A stretch of 12,093 nt of DNA from an uncultured Collinsella sp. (GTDB taxonomy: Bacteria; Actinomycetota; Coriobacteriia; Coriobacteriales; Coriobacteriaceae): the NCBI GenBank assembly GCA_958415665.1, contig CATYZK010000044.1:1-12093 (forward strand), in the 5' to 3' direction. The notes under the pieces were generated by a model. It was not told where the DNA came from. It worked only from the letters and a program-made list of their open reading frames with translations, and ran no database searches. Below, in pieces: positions 1-6,965 of the stretch; position 1 is the first letter of the stretch; each line of letters begins with the position of its first letter. A program made the translations under genes and the position numbers.

Positions 1-72
1 TCGAAAAATGTCGTTTTTGGAGGCTGACGTACATGTTTGGGGAAGCGCGGGATCGAGATGTATTTCGATAAC

Positions 73-98
73 AAAAAAGCCCCCATTTCCGGGAGCTT
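73..98 (-). terminator. Rho-independent terminator after tRNA-Ser(CGA)
   Basis: Read on the minus strand, AAGCTCCC and GGGGGCTT form an 8-bp stem with one G-U pair around the loop GGAAAT. A run of T residues follows directly. It begins 13 bases past the CCA end of tRNA-Ser(CGA), where a tRNA terminator is expected. Confidence 0.8.
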
Positions 99-110
99 TC
101 TCAATCAAAA

Positions 111-201
111 TGGCGGAGGAGGAGGGATTCGAACCCTCGTGACCTTATACAGGCCAAACGGTTTTCGAGACCGCCGCATTCAACCACTCTGCCACCCCTC
201 C
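111..201 (-). tRNA. tRNA-Ser, anticodon CGA, CCA end encoded
   Basis: The minus strand folds as a class II tRNA. The 7-bp acceptor stem pairs GGAGGGG with CTCCTCC (one G-U), followed by discriminator G and an encoded CCA at 113-111. The T arm is GAGGG-TTCGAAT-CCCTC. The anticodon stem is GCGGT/ACCGT with loop CTCGAAA, giving anticodon CGA (plus-strand 165-167), which reads UCG serine codons. A long variable arm (TGGCC/GGTCA) supports serine. It lies downstream of tRNA-Ser(GGA) on the same strand, with a terminator-like hairpin between them and no obvious promoter of its own. Confidence 0.97.
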
Positions 202-210
202 GCGTGGGGT

Positions 211-240
211 AAAAACAAAGCAGGCTCAAAGGCCTGCTTT
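211..240 (-). terminator. Terminator between the two tRNA-Ser genes
   Basis: On the minus strand AAAGCAGGC and GCCTGCTTT form a perfect 9-bp stem with a 6-base loop. The TTT at the end of the stem continues into GTTTTT, giving a T-rich tail. It starts 9 bases past the CCA end of tRNA-Ser(GGA). It sits between two tRNA genes of the same direction, so either it leaks or the second tRNA has a promoter that I cannot see. Confidence 0.75.
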
Positions 241-249
241 GGAATTAAC

Positions 250-340
250 TGGCGGAGAGTCAGGGATTTGAACCCTGGAGACGCTTTTGACGCCTACACG
301 ATTTCCAATCGTGCTCCTTCGGCCACTCGGACAACTCTCC
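250..340 (-). tRNA. tRNA-Ser, anticodon GGA, CCA end encoded
   Basis: The minus strand folds as a class II tRNA. Acceptor stem GGAGAGT pairs with ACTCTCC, then discriminator G and an encoded CCA at 252-250. The T arm is CAGGG-TTCAAAT-CCCTG. The anticodon stem CACGA/TCGTG carries loop TTGGAAA, giving anticodon GGA (plus-strand 304-306), which reads UCC and UCU serine codons. The variable arm AGGCG/CGTCT is long, as in serine tRNAs. A consensus-like promoter lies just upstream at 357-384. Confidence 0.97.
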
Positions 341-356
341 GTTAAATGCGAAAGTT

Positions 357-384
357 AGTATACACGAGGAATCGCAAGGTGCAA
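357..384 (-). promoter_or_regulatory. Sigma-70-type promoter of the tRNA-Ser genes
   Basis: On the minus strand the -35 box TTGCAC (384-379) and the -10 box TATACT (362-357) are separated by 16 bases. Transcription should begin near 350, about 10 bases before the mature 5' end of tRNA-Ser(GGA). An A-rich tract at about 399-406 lies upstream of the -35 box on this strand and could act as an UP element, which is common for stable RNA promoters. Confidence 0.8.
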
Positions 385-736
385 GCCGAAAACTTGGCAT
401 TTTTTTGATTCGCGGTGTCGCATGCCGCGCCTTACGTGCGCGATATAAGCAGCCTGACCAGCAAAATCGTGCTGAGCGAAATGTTCAAAAAAGGACGTTA
501 TAAGCCACGAGCAAACGAAGTTAAAAAATCTTCGGCGGTCGATTGAACCACTGGTATGCATTTTGCGACCACAGCCTTGTGCCCGTTGACCTGCGGCTTG
601 GCTCAGCTTGTCCCCACGGCACCGTATCTTGTTCACAGATCCGTCAAGCTTTTGGTCAGCATTTGGTTGGAATGTGCGTGAAACGTCGTGCGAGTATGGG
701 CATATGTGGAGGTCATGAGGTTGTAGCTGCATATTC
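385..736. other. Gene-free region between divergent promoters
   Basis: No credible coding region is seen here: the open frames lack ribosome-binding sites and recognisable composition. A weak hairpin GCCGA-AAAC-TTGGC (385-398) followed by seven T residues (400-406) could stop stray plus-strand transcription into this region. A second dyad, CGCGG/CCGCG with a 9-base loop, lies at 411-429. The rest, about 430-736, shows no tRNA, rRNA, 4.5S or tmRNA signature that I can recognise, and no repeats. Base composition is less GC-rich than the neighbouring genes. A small RNA cannot be excluded. Confidence 0.6.
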
Positions 737-765
737 TTGCGGCCTGGGAGGTTGAAAGATATTAT
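737..765 (+). promoter_or_regulatory. Promoter of the rpsF operon
   Basis: The -35 box TTGCGG (737-742) and -10 box TATTAT (760-765) are spaced by exactly 17 bases. Transcription would start near 772, giving a leader of about 65 bases before the rpsF ATG at 837. This is the only well-placed promoter-like sequence ahead of the operon. Confidence 0.75.
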
Positions 766-781
766 AACCAAGTCTTTTCCT

Positions 782-810
782 GCTTCAGGCGCACCTTCAC
801 GACCTGAAGC
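782..810 (+). promoter_or_regulatory. Leader hairpin upstream of rpsF
   Basis: GCTTCAGG (782-789) and CCTGAAGC (803-810) form a perfect 8-bp stem with a 13-base loop, inside the predicted rpsF 5' leader. No T run follows, so it is not a terminator. In several bacteria the S6:S18 complex represses this operon by binding a leader structure that resembles its rRNA site. The location fits such a role, but I cannot see the CCG bulge reported for that motif, so the function remains open. Confidence 0.5.
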
Positions 811-836
811 CACATTTGCCCAGAGGAGGTGACAAT

Positions 837-1130
837 ATGAAGGCTTATGAACTGCTGTTCTTTGTTGACCCGTCGCTCGACCCCGAGACTCGTCTCGCTG
901 TTATGAAGCGTATCGATACCACGATCGCTGAGGGCGCTGGCAAGGTCGACTCCGTTGACGAGTGGGGCAAGCGCAAGCTCGCCTACGAGATCAACGACCT
1001 CACCGATGGTGACTACACCCTCATCAACTTCCACGCAGATCCTACCCAGATCGCCGAGCTTGATCGCGTCCTGCGCATCACCGACGCTGTGGTCCGCCAC
1101 ATGATCGTCCGTCGCGACGACCAGGAGTAA
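837..1130 (+). CDS. rpsF: 30S ribosomal protein S6
   Basis: This 97-residue protein is S6, a small-subunit protein that pairs with S18 on the central domain of 16S rRNA. It begins MKAYELLFFVDPSLD and carries the family segment WGKRKLAYEI near residues 42-51, with the expected alternating beta/alpha pattern. The length is typical of bacterial S6. The frame is open upstream to a TTG at 816, but the ATG at 837 has a strong ribosome-binding site (GAGGAGGTGA, 823-832) at proper spacing and gives the normal N terminus. It is the first gene of the operon, 48 bases ahead of ssb, and the conserved order rpsF-ssb-rpsR-rplI supports the call. Confidence 0.97.
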   Translation: MKAYELLFFVDPSLDPETRLAVMKRIDTTIAEGAGKVDSVDEWGKRKLAYEINDLTDGDYTLINFHADPTQIAELDRVLRITDAVVRHMIVRRDDQE

Positions 1131-1178
1131 GACTGTCGTTTTGGACTGGGCTTGTGCCCCAAGAGGAAGTAGTGAGTT

Positions 1179-1631
1179 ATGAGCATCAATCGAGTGAACA
1201 TCACCGGTAACCTCACCCGCGATCCCGAGCTGCGCGCCACCGCCGGCGGAACCCAGGTTCTGTCCTTTGGCGTCGCCGTGAACGATCGTCGCCGCAACGC
1301 GCAGACTGGCGAGTGGGAGGACTATCCCAACTTTGTCGACTGCACTATGTTCGGCACCCGCGCCGAGGCCGTGAGCCGTTTCCTGGCAAAGGGAAACAAG
1401 GTCGCGATCGAGGGCAAGCTGCGCTACAGCTCTTGGGAGCGCGACGGCCAGCGCCGGAGCAAGCTTGAGGTCATCGTCGATGAGATCGAGTTTATGAGCT
1501 CCCGTGGTGGCCAGGGTGGCTACGACCAGGGCGGTTACGCCCCCGCAGCTCCCGCGCCCGCAGCACGTCCTGCCGCACCGGTGGCTACGCCGCCCGCGGT
1601 CGACGTCTACGATGAGGACATCCCGTTCTAA
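1179..1631 (+). CDS. ssb: Single-stranded DNA-binding protein SSB
   Basis: This 150-residue protein coats single-stranded DNA during replication, repair and recombination. Residues 1-108 match the OB-fold domain: it opens MSINRVNITGNLTRDPELR and contains WEDYPNFVDCTMFGTRAEAV, then VAIEGKLRYSSWERDGQRR. A flexible Gly, Ala and Pro-rich linker follows from about 110. The extreme C terminus DEDIPF is the conserved acidic tip that recruits partner proteins. The start at 1179 follows AAGAGGAAGT with proper spacing. Its place between rpsF and rpsR marks it as the replicative SSB rather than a plasmid or competence paralogue. Confidence 0.97.
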   Translation: MSINRVNITGNLTRDPELRATAGGTQVLSFGVAVNDRRRNAQTGEWEDYPNFVDCTMFGTRAEAVSRFLAKGNKVAIEGKLRYSSWERDGQRRSKLEVIVDEIEFMSSRGGQGGYDQGGYAPAAPAPAARPAAPVATPPAVDVYDEDIPF

Positions 1632-1658
1632 GGGTTGTTCACCTATTTTTGAGTGAGA

Positions 1659-1684
1659 GGCGGCTTCGGTTCGCCGAAGTTGCC
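1659..1684 (+). promoter_or_regulatory. Stable UUCG hairpin between ssb and rpsR
   Basis: GGCGGCTTCGG (1659-1669) pairs with CCGAAGTTGCC (1674-1684) to form an 11-bp stem with two G-U pairs, closed by a TTCG tetraloop. The next bases are AAATGAAAGG, so there is no T tract and it is not an intrinsic terminator. It stands 19 bases upstream of the rpsR start, just before the ribosome-binding site. It may mark mRNA processing, protect the rpsR-rplI part from decay, or be bound by a regulator. Confidence 0.7.
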
Positions 1685-1703
1685 AAATGAAAGGTATTTT
1701 GAC

Positions 1704-1970
1704 ATGGCTAATGATTTTTCTGCACGTCAGCCGCGTCGTAAGTACTGCCAGTTCTGCAAGGAGAACACTGAGTTCATCGACTATAAGGATACTCAGCTTC
1801 TCCGTAAGTACATGACCGACCGTGGCAAGATCAAGCCCCGTCGCGTCACTGGCGCTTGCACGCAGCATCAGCATGACATCGCCAACGCCATCAAGCGCGC
1901 CCGCGAGATGGCTCTCCTGCCGTACACCGTCCCCGTGGTTTCCTCTCGTGGCAACCGCGACCGCGGCTAA
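1704..1970 (+). CDS. rpsR: 30S ribosomal protein S18, zinc-binding (C+) form
   Basis: This 88-residue protein is S18, which binds the small subunit as a dimer with S6. The core motif IDYKD (residues 25-29) and the segments RGKIKPRRVTG and IKRAREMALLPY match the family closely. Cys15 and Cys18 (CQFC) together with Cys52 and His55 (CTQH) form a probable zinc site. This is the C+ type of S18, also found in actinobacteria such as Mycobacterium; a zinc-free paralogue may exist elsewhere. The frame extends upstream to a GTG at 1653, but that stretch covers the hairpin and is not S18-like. The ATG at 1704 has AAAGGT upstream and gives a normal N terminus. Confidence 0.96.
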   Translation: MANDFSARQPRRKYCQFCKENTEFIDYKDTQLLRKYMTDRGKIKPRRVTGACTQHQHDIANAIKRAREMALLPYTVPVVSSRGNRDRG

Positions 1971-1985
1971 GAAGGGAGACGCATC

Positions 1986-2525
1986 ATGAAGGTTATTCTT
2001 CTCGATGAGATCAAGGGCAAGGGCGGCGAGGGTGACGTCGTAGAGGTCGCTCAGGGTTACGCTGAGAACTTCCTGTTCCCCAAGAAGCTCGCTGTTGCCG
2101 CCACCAAGGGCAACCTCAAGCAGCTTGACGAGCGTCGCAACAACATCGCCAAGCGCGAGGCCGTCCGTCTGGCTACCGCCAACGAGACCAAGGCTGCCTT
2201 CGAGGGCAAGACGGTCACCGTTGACGTCAAGGTCGGCGACGAGGGCATCCTCTTTGGCTCCGTTACCGCCGCTATGATCGCTGACGCCATCAAGGCTCAG
2301 CTCGGTATGGACATCGACCGCAAGCGCGTCGAGCTCGGTAAGCCCATCAAGGTTGCCGGTGCCCACACCGTTGCCATCTCGCTGTACCGCGAGATCAAGG
2401 CCGAGGTTGTCGTTCTCGTCGGCGTTACCGCCGAGGAGCTCGCTGCCGAGGCTGAGGTCGAGGAGGCCGCTGAGGTCGCCGAGGCCGAGACCGCCGAGGT
2501 CGAGACTGAGGCTGCTGCCGAGTAG
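1986..2525 (+). CDS. rplI: 50S ribosomal protein L9 with acidic C-terminal tail
   Basis: L9 binds 23S rRNA at the base of the L1 stalk and helps maintain reading frame. The N-terminal domain is clear: MKVILLDEIKGKGGEGDVV, then GYAENFLFPKKLAVAAT. A charged helix (about residues 41-75) leads to the C-terminal rRNA-binding domain (about 80-147). At 179 residues it is some 30 longer than the usual 148-150. The excess is a tail at about 148-179 of only Ala, Glu, Val, Thr and Leu, with no Lys or Arg. The start follows AAGGGAG. It sits 15 bases after rpsR and is the last gene of the operon, closed by a strong terminator. Confidence 0.96.
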   Translation: MKVILLDEIKGKGGEGDVVEVAQGYAENFLFPKKLAVAATKGNLKQLDERRNNIAKREAVRLATANETKAAFEGKTVTVDVKVGDEGILFGSVTAAMIADAIKAQLGMDIDRKRVELGKPIKVAGAHTVAISLYREIKAEVVVLVGVTAEELAAEAEVEEAAEVAEAETAEVETEAAAE

Positions 2526-2557
2526 CATTTGCTGCAACGCAACAATCTTGTTCTAAG

Positions 2558-2596
2558 AAGGGCGCTCTGGGAAACCAGGGCGCCCTTTTGTTATTT
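2558..2596 (+). terminator. Strong intrinsic terminator after rplI
   Basis: AAGGGCGCTCTGG (2558-2570) pairs with CCAGGGCGCCCTT (2575-2587), a 13-bp stem with one G-U pair and a GAAA tetraloop. The tail TTGTTATTT follows. It lies 33 bases past the rplI stop and separates the ribosomal operon from dnaB. Confidence 0.93.
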
Positions 2597-2707
2597 GCGC
2601 TGAGTGAGTGTCATGGTGAACGTTGCGTCGAAGTCCTATATACAGGACCGTTCATCCGTTTGGTTCGGTGATGATTGGCGGCGCGCGGCGCGTTTTGGAA
2701 CCGTGGC

Positions 2708-2716
2708 TGATACTAT
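2708..2716 (+). promoter_or_regulatory. Possible extended -10 promoter of dnaB
   Basis: TGATACTAT (2708-2716) is an extended -10 element (TGN plus TACTAT). No convincing -35 box is seen 16-18 bases upstream, as often holds for extended -10 promoters. Transcription would start near 2723, leaving a short leader to the dnaB ATG at 2750. A separate dyad, GTCCT-ATATAC-AGGAC (2633-2648), lies farther upstream with no known role. Confidence 0.5.
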
Positions 2717-2739
2717 GGATGCTCGCAAGCGATATGAAT

Positions 2740-2744
2740 GAGGA
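2740..2744 (+). promoter_or_regulatory. Ribosome-binding site deciding the dnaB start
   Basis: GAGGA lies 5 bases before the ATG at 2750. In-frame ATG codons at 2738 and 2744 overlap this site or lack one of their own, so the third ATG is preferred. Confidence 0.75.
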
Positions 2745-2749
2745 TGCTC

Positions 2750-4141
2750 ATGGCATATGACGATAGGGAGACCGGGCTGACGGTTGAGGACCGCGGCTCA
2801 AAGATGGGTCTTCCCCAAAACCAAGATGCAGAGGCCAATGTACTGGCCGCTATGCTGCTATCGCCCGAGGTGGTCGAAGAGGCCCAGGTCGAGCTGCAGC
2901 CTGATGACTTCTACCGGCCCATTCATAAGACCATCTACACCGCGATGGTCGATATGTACAACAGCCGCATTCCCATCGACTCCATCTCGCTGATCGATTA
3001 TCTGCGAAGCATCAACAAGCTTGATGCCGTGGGCGGCGAAGCGTACATTTTGGAGTTGATGGGTCAGACCCTTTCGCTCGTCAACTGGCAGCACCATGCC
3101 GCCATCGTTCGCCGCGATTCGATGCTGCGTGAGCTGATCGGCGCCACTAACGAGATCAACGCGCTGGCCTATAACGCCCCCACCGACACCAAAGAGGTCG
3201 TGGAGCTAGCCGAGAGCAAGCTGCTCAAGGTCACGGCACGCGAGGTCAAGTCGAGCTACAAGACGCTGACCGAGTTTATGGTCGAGGCCTATAACGAGGC
3301 CGAGGAAGTGTGCCAGGCTGGTGGCCAGGCTGCGGGCGTGCCCACGGGCTTCCCGTCGCTCGACCGCATGCTCATGGGTTTCCGCGAGGGCCAGCTCATC
3401 ATCATCGGCGCCCGCCCTGCTGTGGGTAAGACGTCGTTCGCCCTGAATCTGGCGCTCAACGCTGCCGCCGCTGGTTATACCGTCGGCTTCTTCTCTCTGG
3501 AGATGTCGGGCAAGGAAATTGCCCAGCGCCTGATTTGCGCCTACGCCATGATCTCGATCAGTGACTTCCGCATGGGCCGCATTAGCCCCGAGCAGTGGGC
3601 CAATATCAACGAGGCCACGCAGACCTTGTCCAAGCTCGATATTCTGATTGACGATACGCCCGGCACCACAGTGACCGAGATTCGCGCCAAGAGCCGCCGC
3701 ATGCTCCATAACAAGGAGAAGGCAATCATCATCCTGGACTACCTGCAGCTGGTGAGTCCTCCGCCGGGACGCCGCTCCGAGAGCCGTACCGTCGAGGTTT
3801 CGGAGATGTCGCGTGGTCTGAAGATCATGGCTAAGGAACTCAAGATCCCGCTCATCGCGCTATCGCAGCTCTCGCGTCAGGTCGAATCCCGTACTGGCAA
3901 GCGCCCGCAGCTTTCCGACCTTCGTGAATCGGGCTCCATCGAGCAGGACGCCGATATCGTTATGTTTTTGGACCGCTCCGCCGACGAGGCCGAAGCCTCG
4001 CGCGACGATCGACCCGACGAGGGCGTTACGCGTATCGTCGTGGCCAAGAACCGTTCGGGCCCGATCGGCGACGTCGACCTGATGTTCCTGCCGGCATCCA
4101 CCAAGTTCTATGAGCTTGATGGGGCACATGCCGAGGAGTAG
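2750..4141 (+). CDS. dnaB: Replicative DNA helicase DnaB
   Basis: This 463-residue protein is the hexameric helicase that unwinds DNA at the replication fork and contacts primase. The N-terminal helical domain covers about residues 20-120, starting LPQNQDAEANVLAAMLL. After a linker comes the RecA-like motor: Walker A GARPAVGKT at 220-228 (Lys227), the H2-type segment FFSLEM, Walker B IIILDYLQL with Asp330, then ALSQLSRQVE and DLRESGSIEQDAD. The length fits an intact DnaB, with no intein at the Walker A or later sites where DnaB inteins often sit. It follows the rplI terminator, so it is probably transcribed separately, with purA downstream under its own promoter. Confidence 0.97.
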   Translation: MAYDDRETGLTVEDRGSKMGLPQNQDAEANVLAAMLLSPEVVEEAQVELQPDDFYRPIHKTIYTAMVDMYNSRIPIDSISLIDYLRSINKLDAVGGEAYILELMGQTLSLVNWQHHAAIVRRDSMLRELIGATNEINALAYNAPTDTKEVVELAESKLLKVTAREVKSSYKTLTEFMVEAYNEAEEVCQAGGQAAGVPTGFPSLDRMLMGFREGQLIIIGARPAVGKTSFALNLALNAAAAGYTVGFFSLEMSGKEIAQRLICAYAMISISDFRMGRISPEQWANINEATQTLSKLDILIDDTPGTTVTEIRAKSRRMLHNKEKAIIILDYLQLVSPPPGRRSESRTVEVSEMSRGLKIMAKELKIPLIALSQLSRQVESRTGKRPQLSDLRESGSIEQDADIVMFLDRSADEAEASRDDRPDEGVTRIVVAKNRSGPIGDVDLMFLPASTKFYELDGAHAEE

Positions 4142-4168
4142 GACAGGCGCCCGTTGCACGGGTATACT
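4140..4168 (+). promoter_or_regulatory. Probable purA promoter overlapping the dnaB stop
   Basis: A perfect -10 box TATACT (4163-4168) is preceded by AGGACA (4140-4145), which matches four of six -35 positions, at a 17-base spacing. The -35 box overlaps the dnaB stop codon. Transcription would start near 4175, leaving a leader of about 60 bases. No terminator is visible between dnaB and purA, so read-through is also likely. Confidence 0.6.
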
Positions 4169-4234
4169 GGGAATGTTTTGTGCTTCTGCGTGCCGGCGTG
4201 GCGCGTAGACAGTCCATGAATGTAAGGAGTAAAC

Positions 4235-5521
<1,287 letters not shown>

Positions 5522-5543
5522 TCGGGACTATTTGGTTATTGCG

Positions 5544-5585
5544 ATATACCCCTTTGCAGCCCGGACGGGCGGCCGAGGGGTATAT
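5544..5585 (+). terminator. Two-part hairpin between purA and purD
   Basis: ATATACCCC (5544-5552) pairs with GGGGTATAT (5577-5585) over 9 bp. Inside, a symmetric 6/6-base internal loop leads to a second stem GCCC/GGGC (5559-5562, 5567-5570) with loop GGAC. The tail is only TTGCTTGC, so it is a weak intrinsic terminator at best. It might end purA transcripts or attenuate purD. It does not show the conserved core of a purine riboswitch. Confidence 0.45.
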
Positions 5586-5626
5586 TTGCTTGCAAAGGGC
5601 TCGCGCGGAGCGGGCCATTCATCCAT

Positions 5627-5634
5627 AGAGGAGG
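5627..5634 (+). promoter_or_regulatory. Ribosome-binding site deciding the TTG start of purD
   Basis: AGAGGAGG is 5 bases upstream of TTG at 5640. No ATG or GTG in this frame lies near the expected N terminus, so the site fixes TTG as the start codon. Confidence 0.85.
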
Positions 5635-5639
5635 CACCC

Positions 5640-6944
5640 TTGAAGGCGGACACTCAAACCATCGACATCCTGTTGTTGGGCAGCGGCGGCCGTGAGCATG
5701 CTTTGGCAGCTAAGCTCGCAGCATCACCGCGCGCCGGCAAGCTCTACATCGCGCCGGGCAACGGCGGCACCGCGAGCTGCGGCGAGAACGTTGTTCTCGA
5801 CGACTGCGATCCTGCGGCCGTGGCGGCGTTTGCGCAGAGTCACGGATGCGGACTCGTGGTAATTGGCCCCGAGGCTCCGCTCGTGGCGGGCGTGGCCGAC
5901 GCCGTGCGCGCGGCAGGTATTCCCTGCTTTGGCCCGGGTGCCGAGGGCGCCCAGATGGAGGGTTCCAAGCTGTTCTCCAAGCAGCTCATGGAGCGCGCCG
6001 GTATCCCGACGGCAGCCTATGGTTCGTTTACCGACGAGGCTTCGGCTCTCGCCTACGTGCGCGAGCAGGGCGCTCCGCTGGTCGTGAAGGCCGACGGCCT
6101 TGCCGCGGGCAAGGGCGTTATCGTGGCGACCGAACTTGAGCAGGCCGAGGAGGCCGTGCGCGAGTGCTTTGGCGGCACCTTTGGCGATGCCGGCAATACC
6201 GTGGTCATCGAGGAGATGCTCGTTGGTCCCGAGTGCTCGCTTTTGGCCTTTACCGACGGCAAGACCGTGCGCCCCATGGCCACCTCGCAGGACCACAAGC
6301 GCGCACTCGAGGGCGACAAGGGCCCCAACACCGGCGGCATGGGCGTCTACAGCCCGGTGCCCATCGTGACCGACGAGGAGCACGCCACCATGGTGGCGGT
6401 CATGGAGCAGACCGTGGCAGAGCTTGCTGCCGAGGGTATCGACTACCGCGGCTGCCTGTACGGCGGCTTTATGCTCACGCCTGCCGGCCCCAAGGTGCTG
6501 GAGTTCAATGCCCGCTTTGGCGATCCCGAGACGCAGGTCGTGCTGCCGCGCCTTAAGAACGACCTGGTCGAGGTCATGCTCGCCTGCGCCAACTGCGAGC
6601 TCGATCAGATTGAGCTCGACTGGCGTGACGAGTGGGCCGTGGCCGTTGTCCTGACGAGCGCGGGCTATCCCGGCAGCTACGAGAAGGGCAAGGTCATCAC
6701 CGGTATCGCCGATGCCGAGGCCATGGAGAACGTGACCGTGTACCACGCGGGCACTGCCGTGGTGGACGGCCAGCTCGTGACCAATGGTGGCCGTGTGCTT
6801 GCCGTGACCGCTCTGGGCGATACGTTTGAGAACGCTCGCAACCTTGCCTACGAGGCCTGCGAGAAGATTGATTTTGAGGGTAAGACCCTGCGTCACGACA
6901 TCGGCCTGCGCGCGCTGCGCGGCCGCGACGCCTGGGATGCCTAA
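5640..6944 (+). CDS. purD: Phosphoribosylamine--glycine ligase (GAR synthetase), TTG start
   Basis: PurD couples phosphoribosylamine to glycine with ATP, the second step of purine synthesis. The 434-residue protein has the N-terminal signature LLLGSGGREHAL (about residues 8-19), an ATP-grasp domain with VVKADGLAAGKGV (about 147-159), DHKRALEGDKGPNTGGMG, and the metal-binding motif LEFNARFGDPETQ. It then has the usual C-terminal domain. The start is TTG at 5640, chosen for the strong site AGAGGAGG. The frame stays open upstream into purA, but that extension encodes nothing PurD-like. It follows purA by 118 bases holding a hairpin, and precedes the NUDIX gene by 21 bases. Confidence 0.96.
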   Translation: MKADTQTIDILLLGSGGREHALAAKLAASPRAGKLYIAPGNGGTASCGENVVLDDCDPAAVAAFAQSHGCGLVVIGPEAPLVAGVADAVRAAGIPCFGPGAEGAQMEGSKLFSKQLMERAGIPTAAYGSFTDEASALAYVREQGAPLVVKADGLAAGKGVIVATELEQAEEAVRECFGGTFGDAGNTVVIEEMLVGPECSLLAFTDGKTVRPMATSQDHKRALEGDKGPNTGGMGVYSPVPIVTDEEHATMVAVMEQTVAELAAEGIDYRGCLYGGFMLTPAGPKVLEFNARFGDPETQVVLPRLKNDLVEVMLACANCELDQIELDWRDEWAVAVVLTSAGYPGSYEKGKVITGIADAEAMENVTVYHAGTAVVDGQLVTNGGRVLAVTALGDTFENARNLAYEACEKIDFEGKTLRHDIGLRALRGRDAWDA

Positions 6945-6950
6945 AGTCCG

Positions 6951-6956
6951 AGAGGA
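6951..6956 (+). promoter_or_regulatory. Ribosome-binding site favouring the second ATG of the NUDIX gene
   Basis: AGAGGA directly abuts the ATG at 6957, too close for use, but lies 9 bases before the ATG at 6966. The second ATG is therefore preferred. Confidence 0.6.
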
Positions 6957-6965
6957 ATGAGACGG

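Noticed and set aside
37..345. Open frame of 102 codons on the plus strand
   Set aside because: It runs antisense through both tRNA-Ser genes and two terminators and has no ribosome-binding site.
543..755. Open frame of 70 codons on the plus strand in the gene-free region
   Set aside because: Non-ATG start, no ribosome-binding site, no family resemblance, and it runs through the -35 box of the rpsF promoter.
355..813. Open frame of 152 codons on the minus strand
   Set aside because: No ribosome-binding site, no recognisable domain, and it overlaps the rpsF leader and promoter and the tRNA promoter.
762..2537. Open frame of 591 codons on the minus strand across rpsF, ssb, rpsR and rplI
   Set aside because: It is antisense to four recognised genes, rich in Leu, Val, Asp and Gly as GC-rich shadow frames are, and matches no family.
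2613..2741. Small open frame of 42 codons (MVNVASKSYIQDRSSVWFG...) ending just before dnaB
   Set aside because: Its stop overlaps the dnaB ribosome-binding site, which is suggestive of coupling, but it has no good ribosome-binding site, begins right after the rplI terminator and contains the likely dnaB promoter.
2750..4141. Intein in DnaB
   Set aside because: Walker A and later motifs are uninterrupted and the protein has normal length.
5522..5639. Purine riboswitch before purD
   Set aside because: The conserved three-way junction loops of the purine riboswitch are not present.
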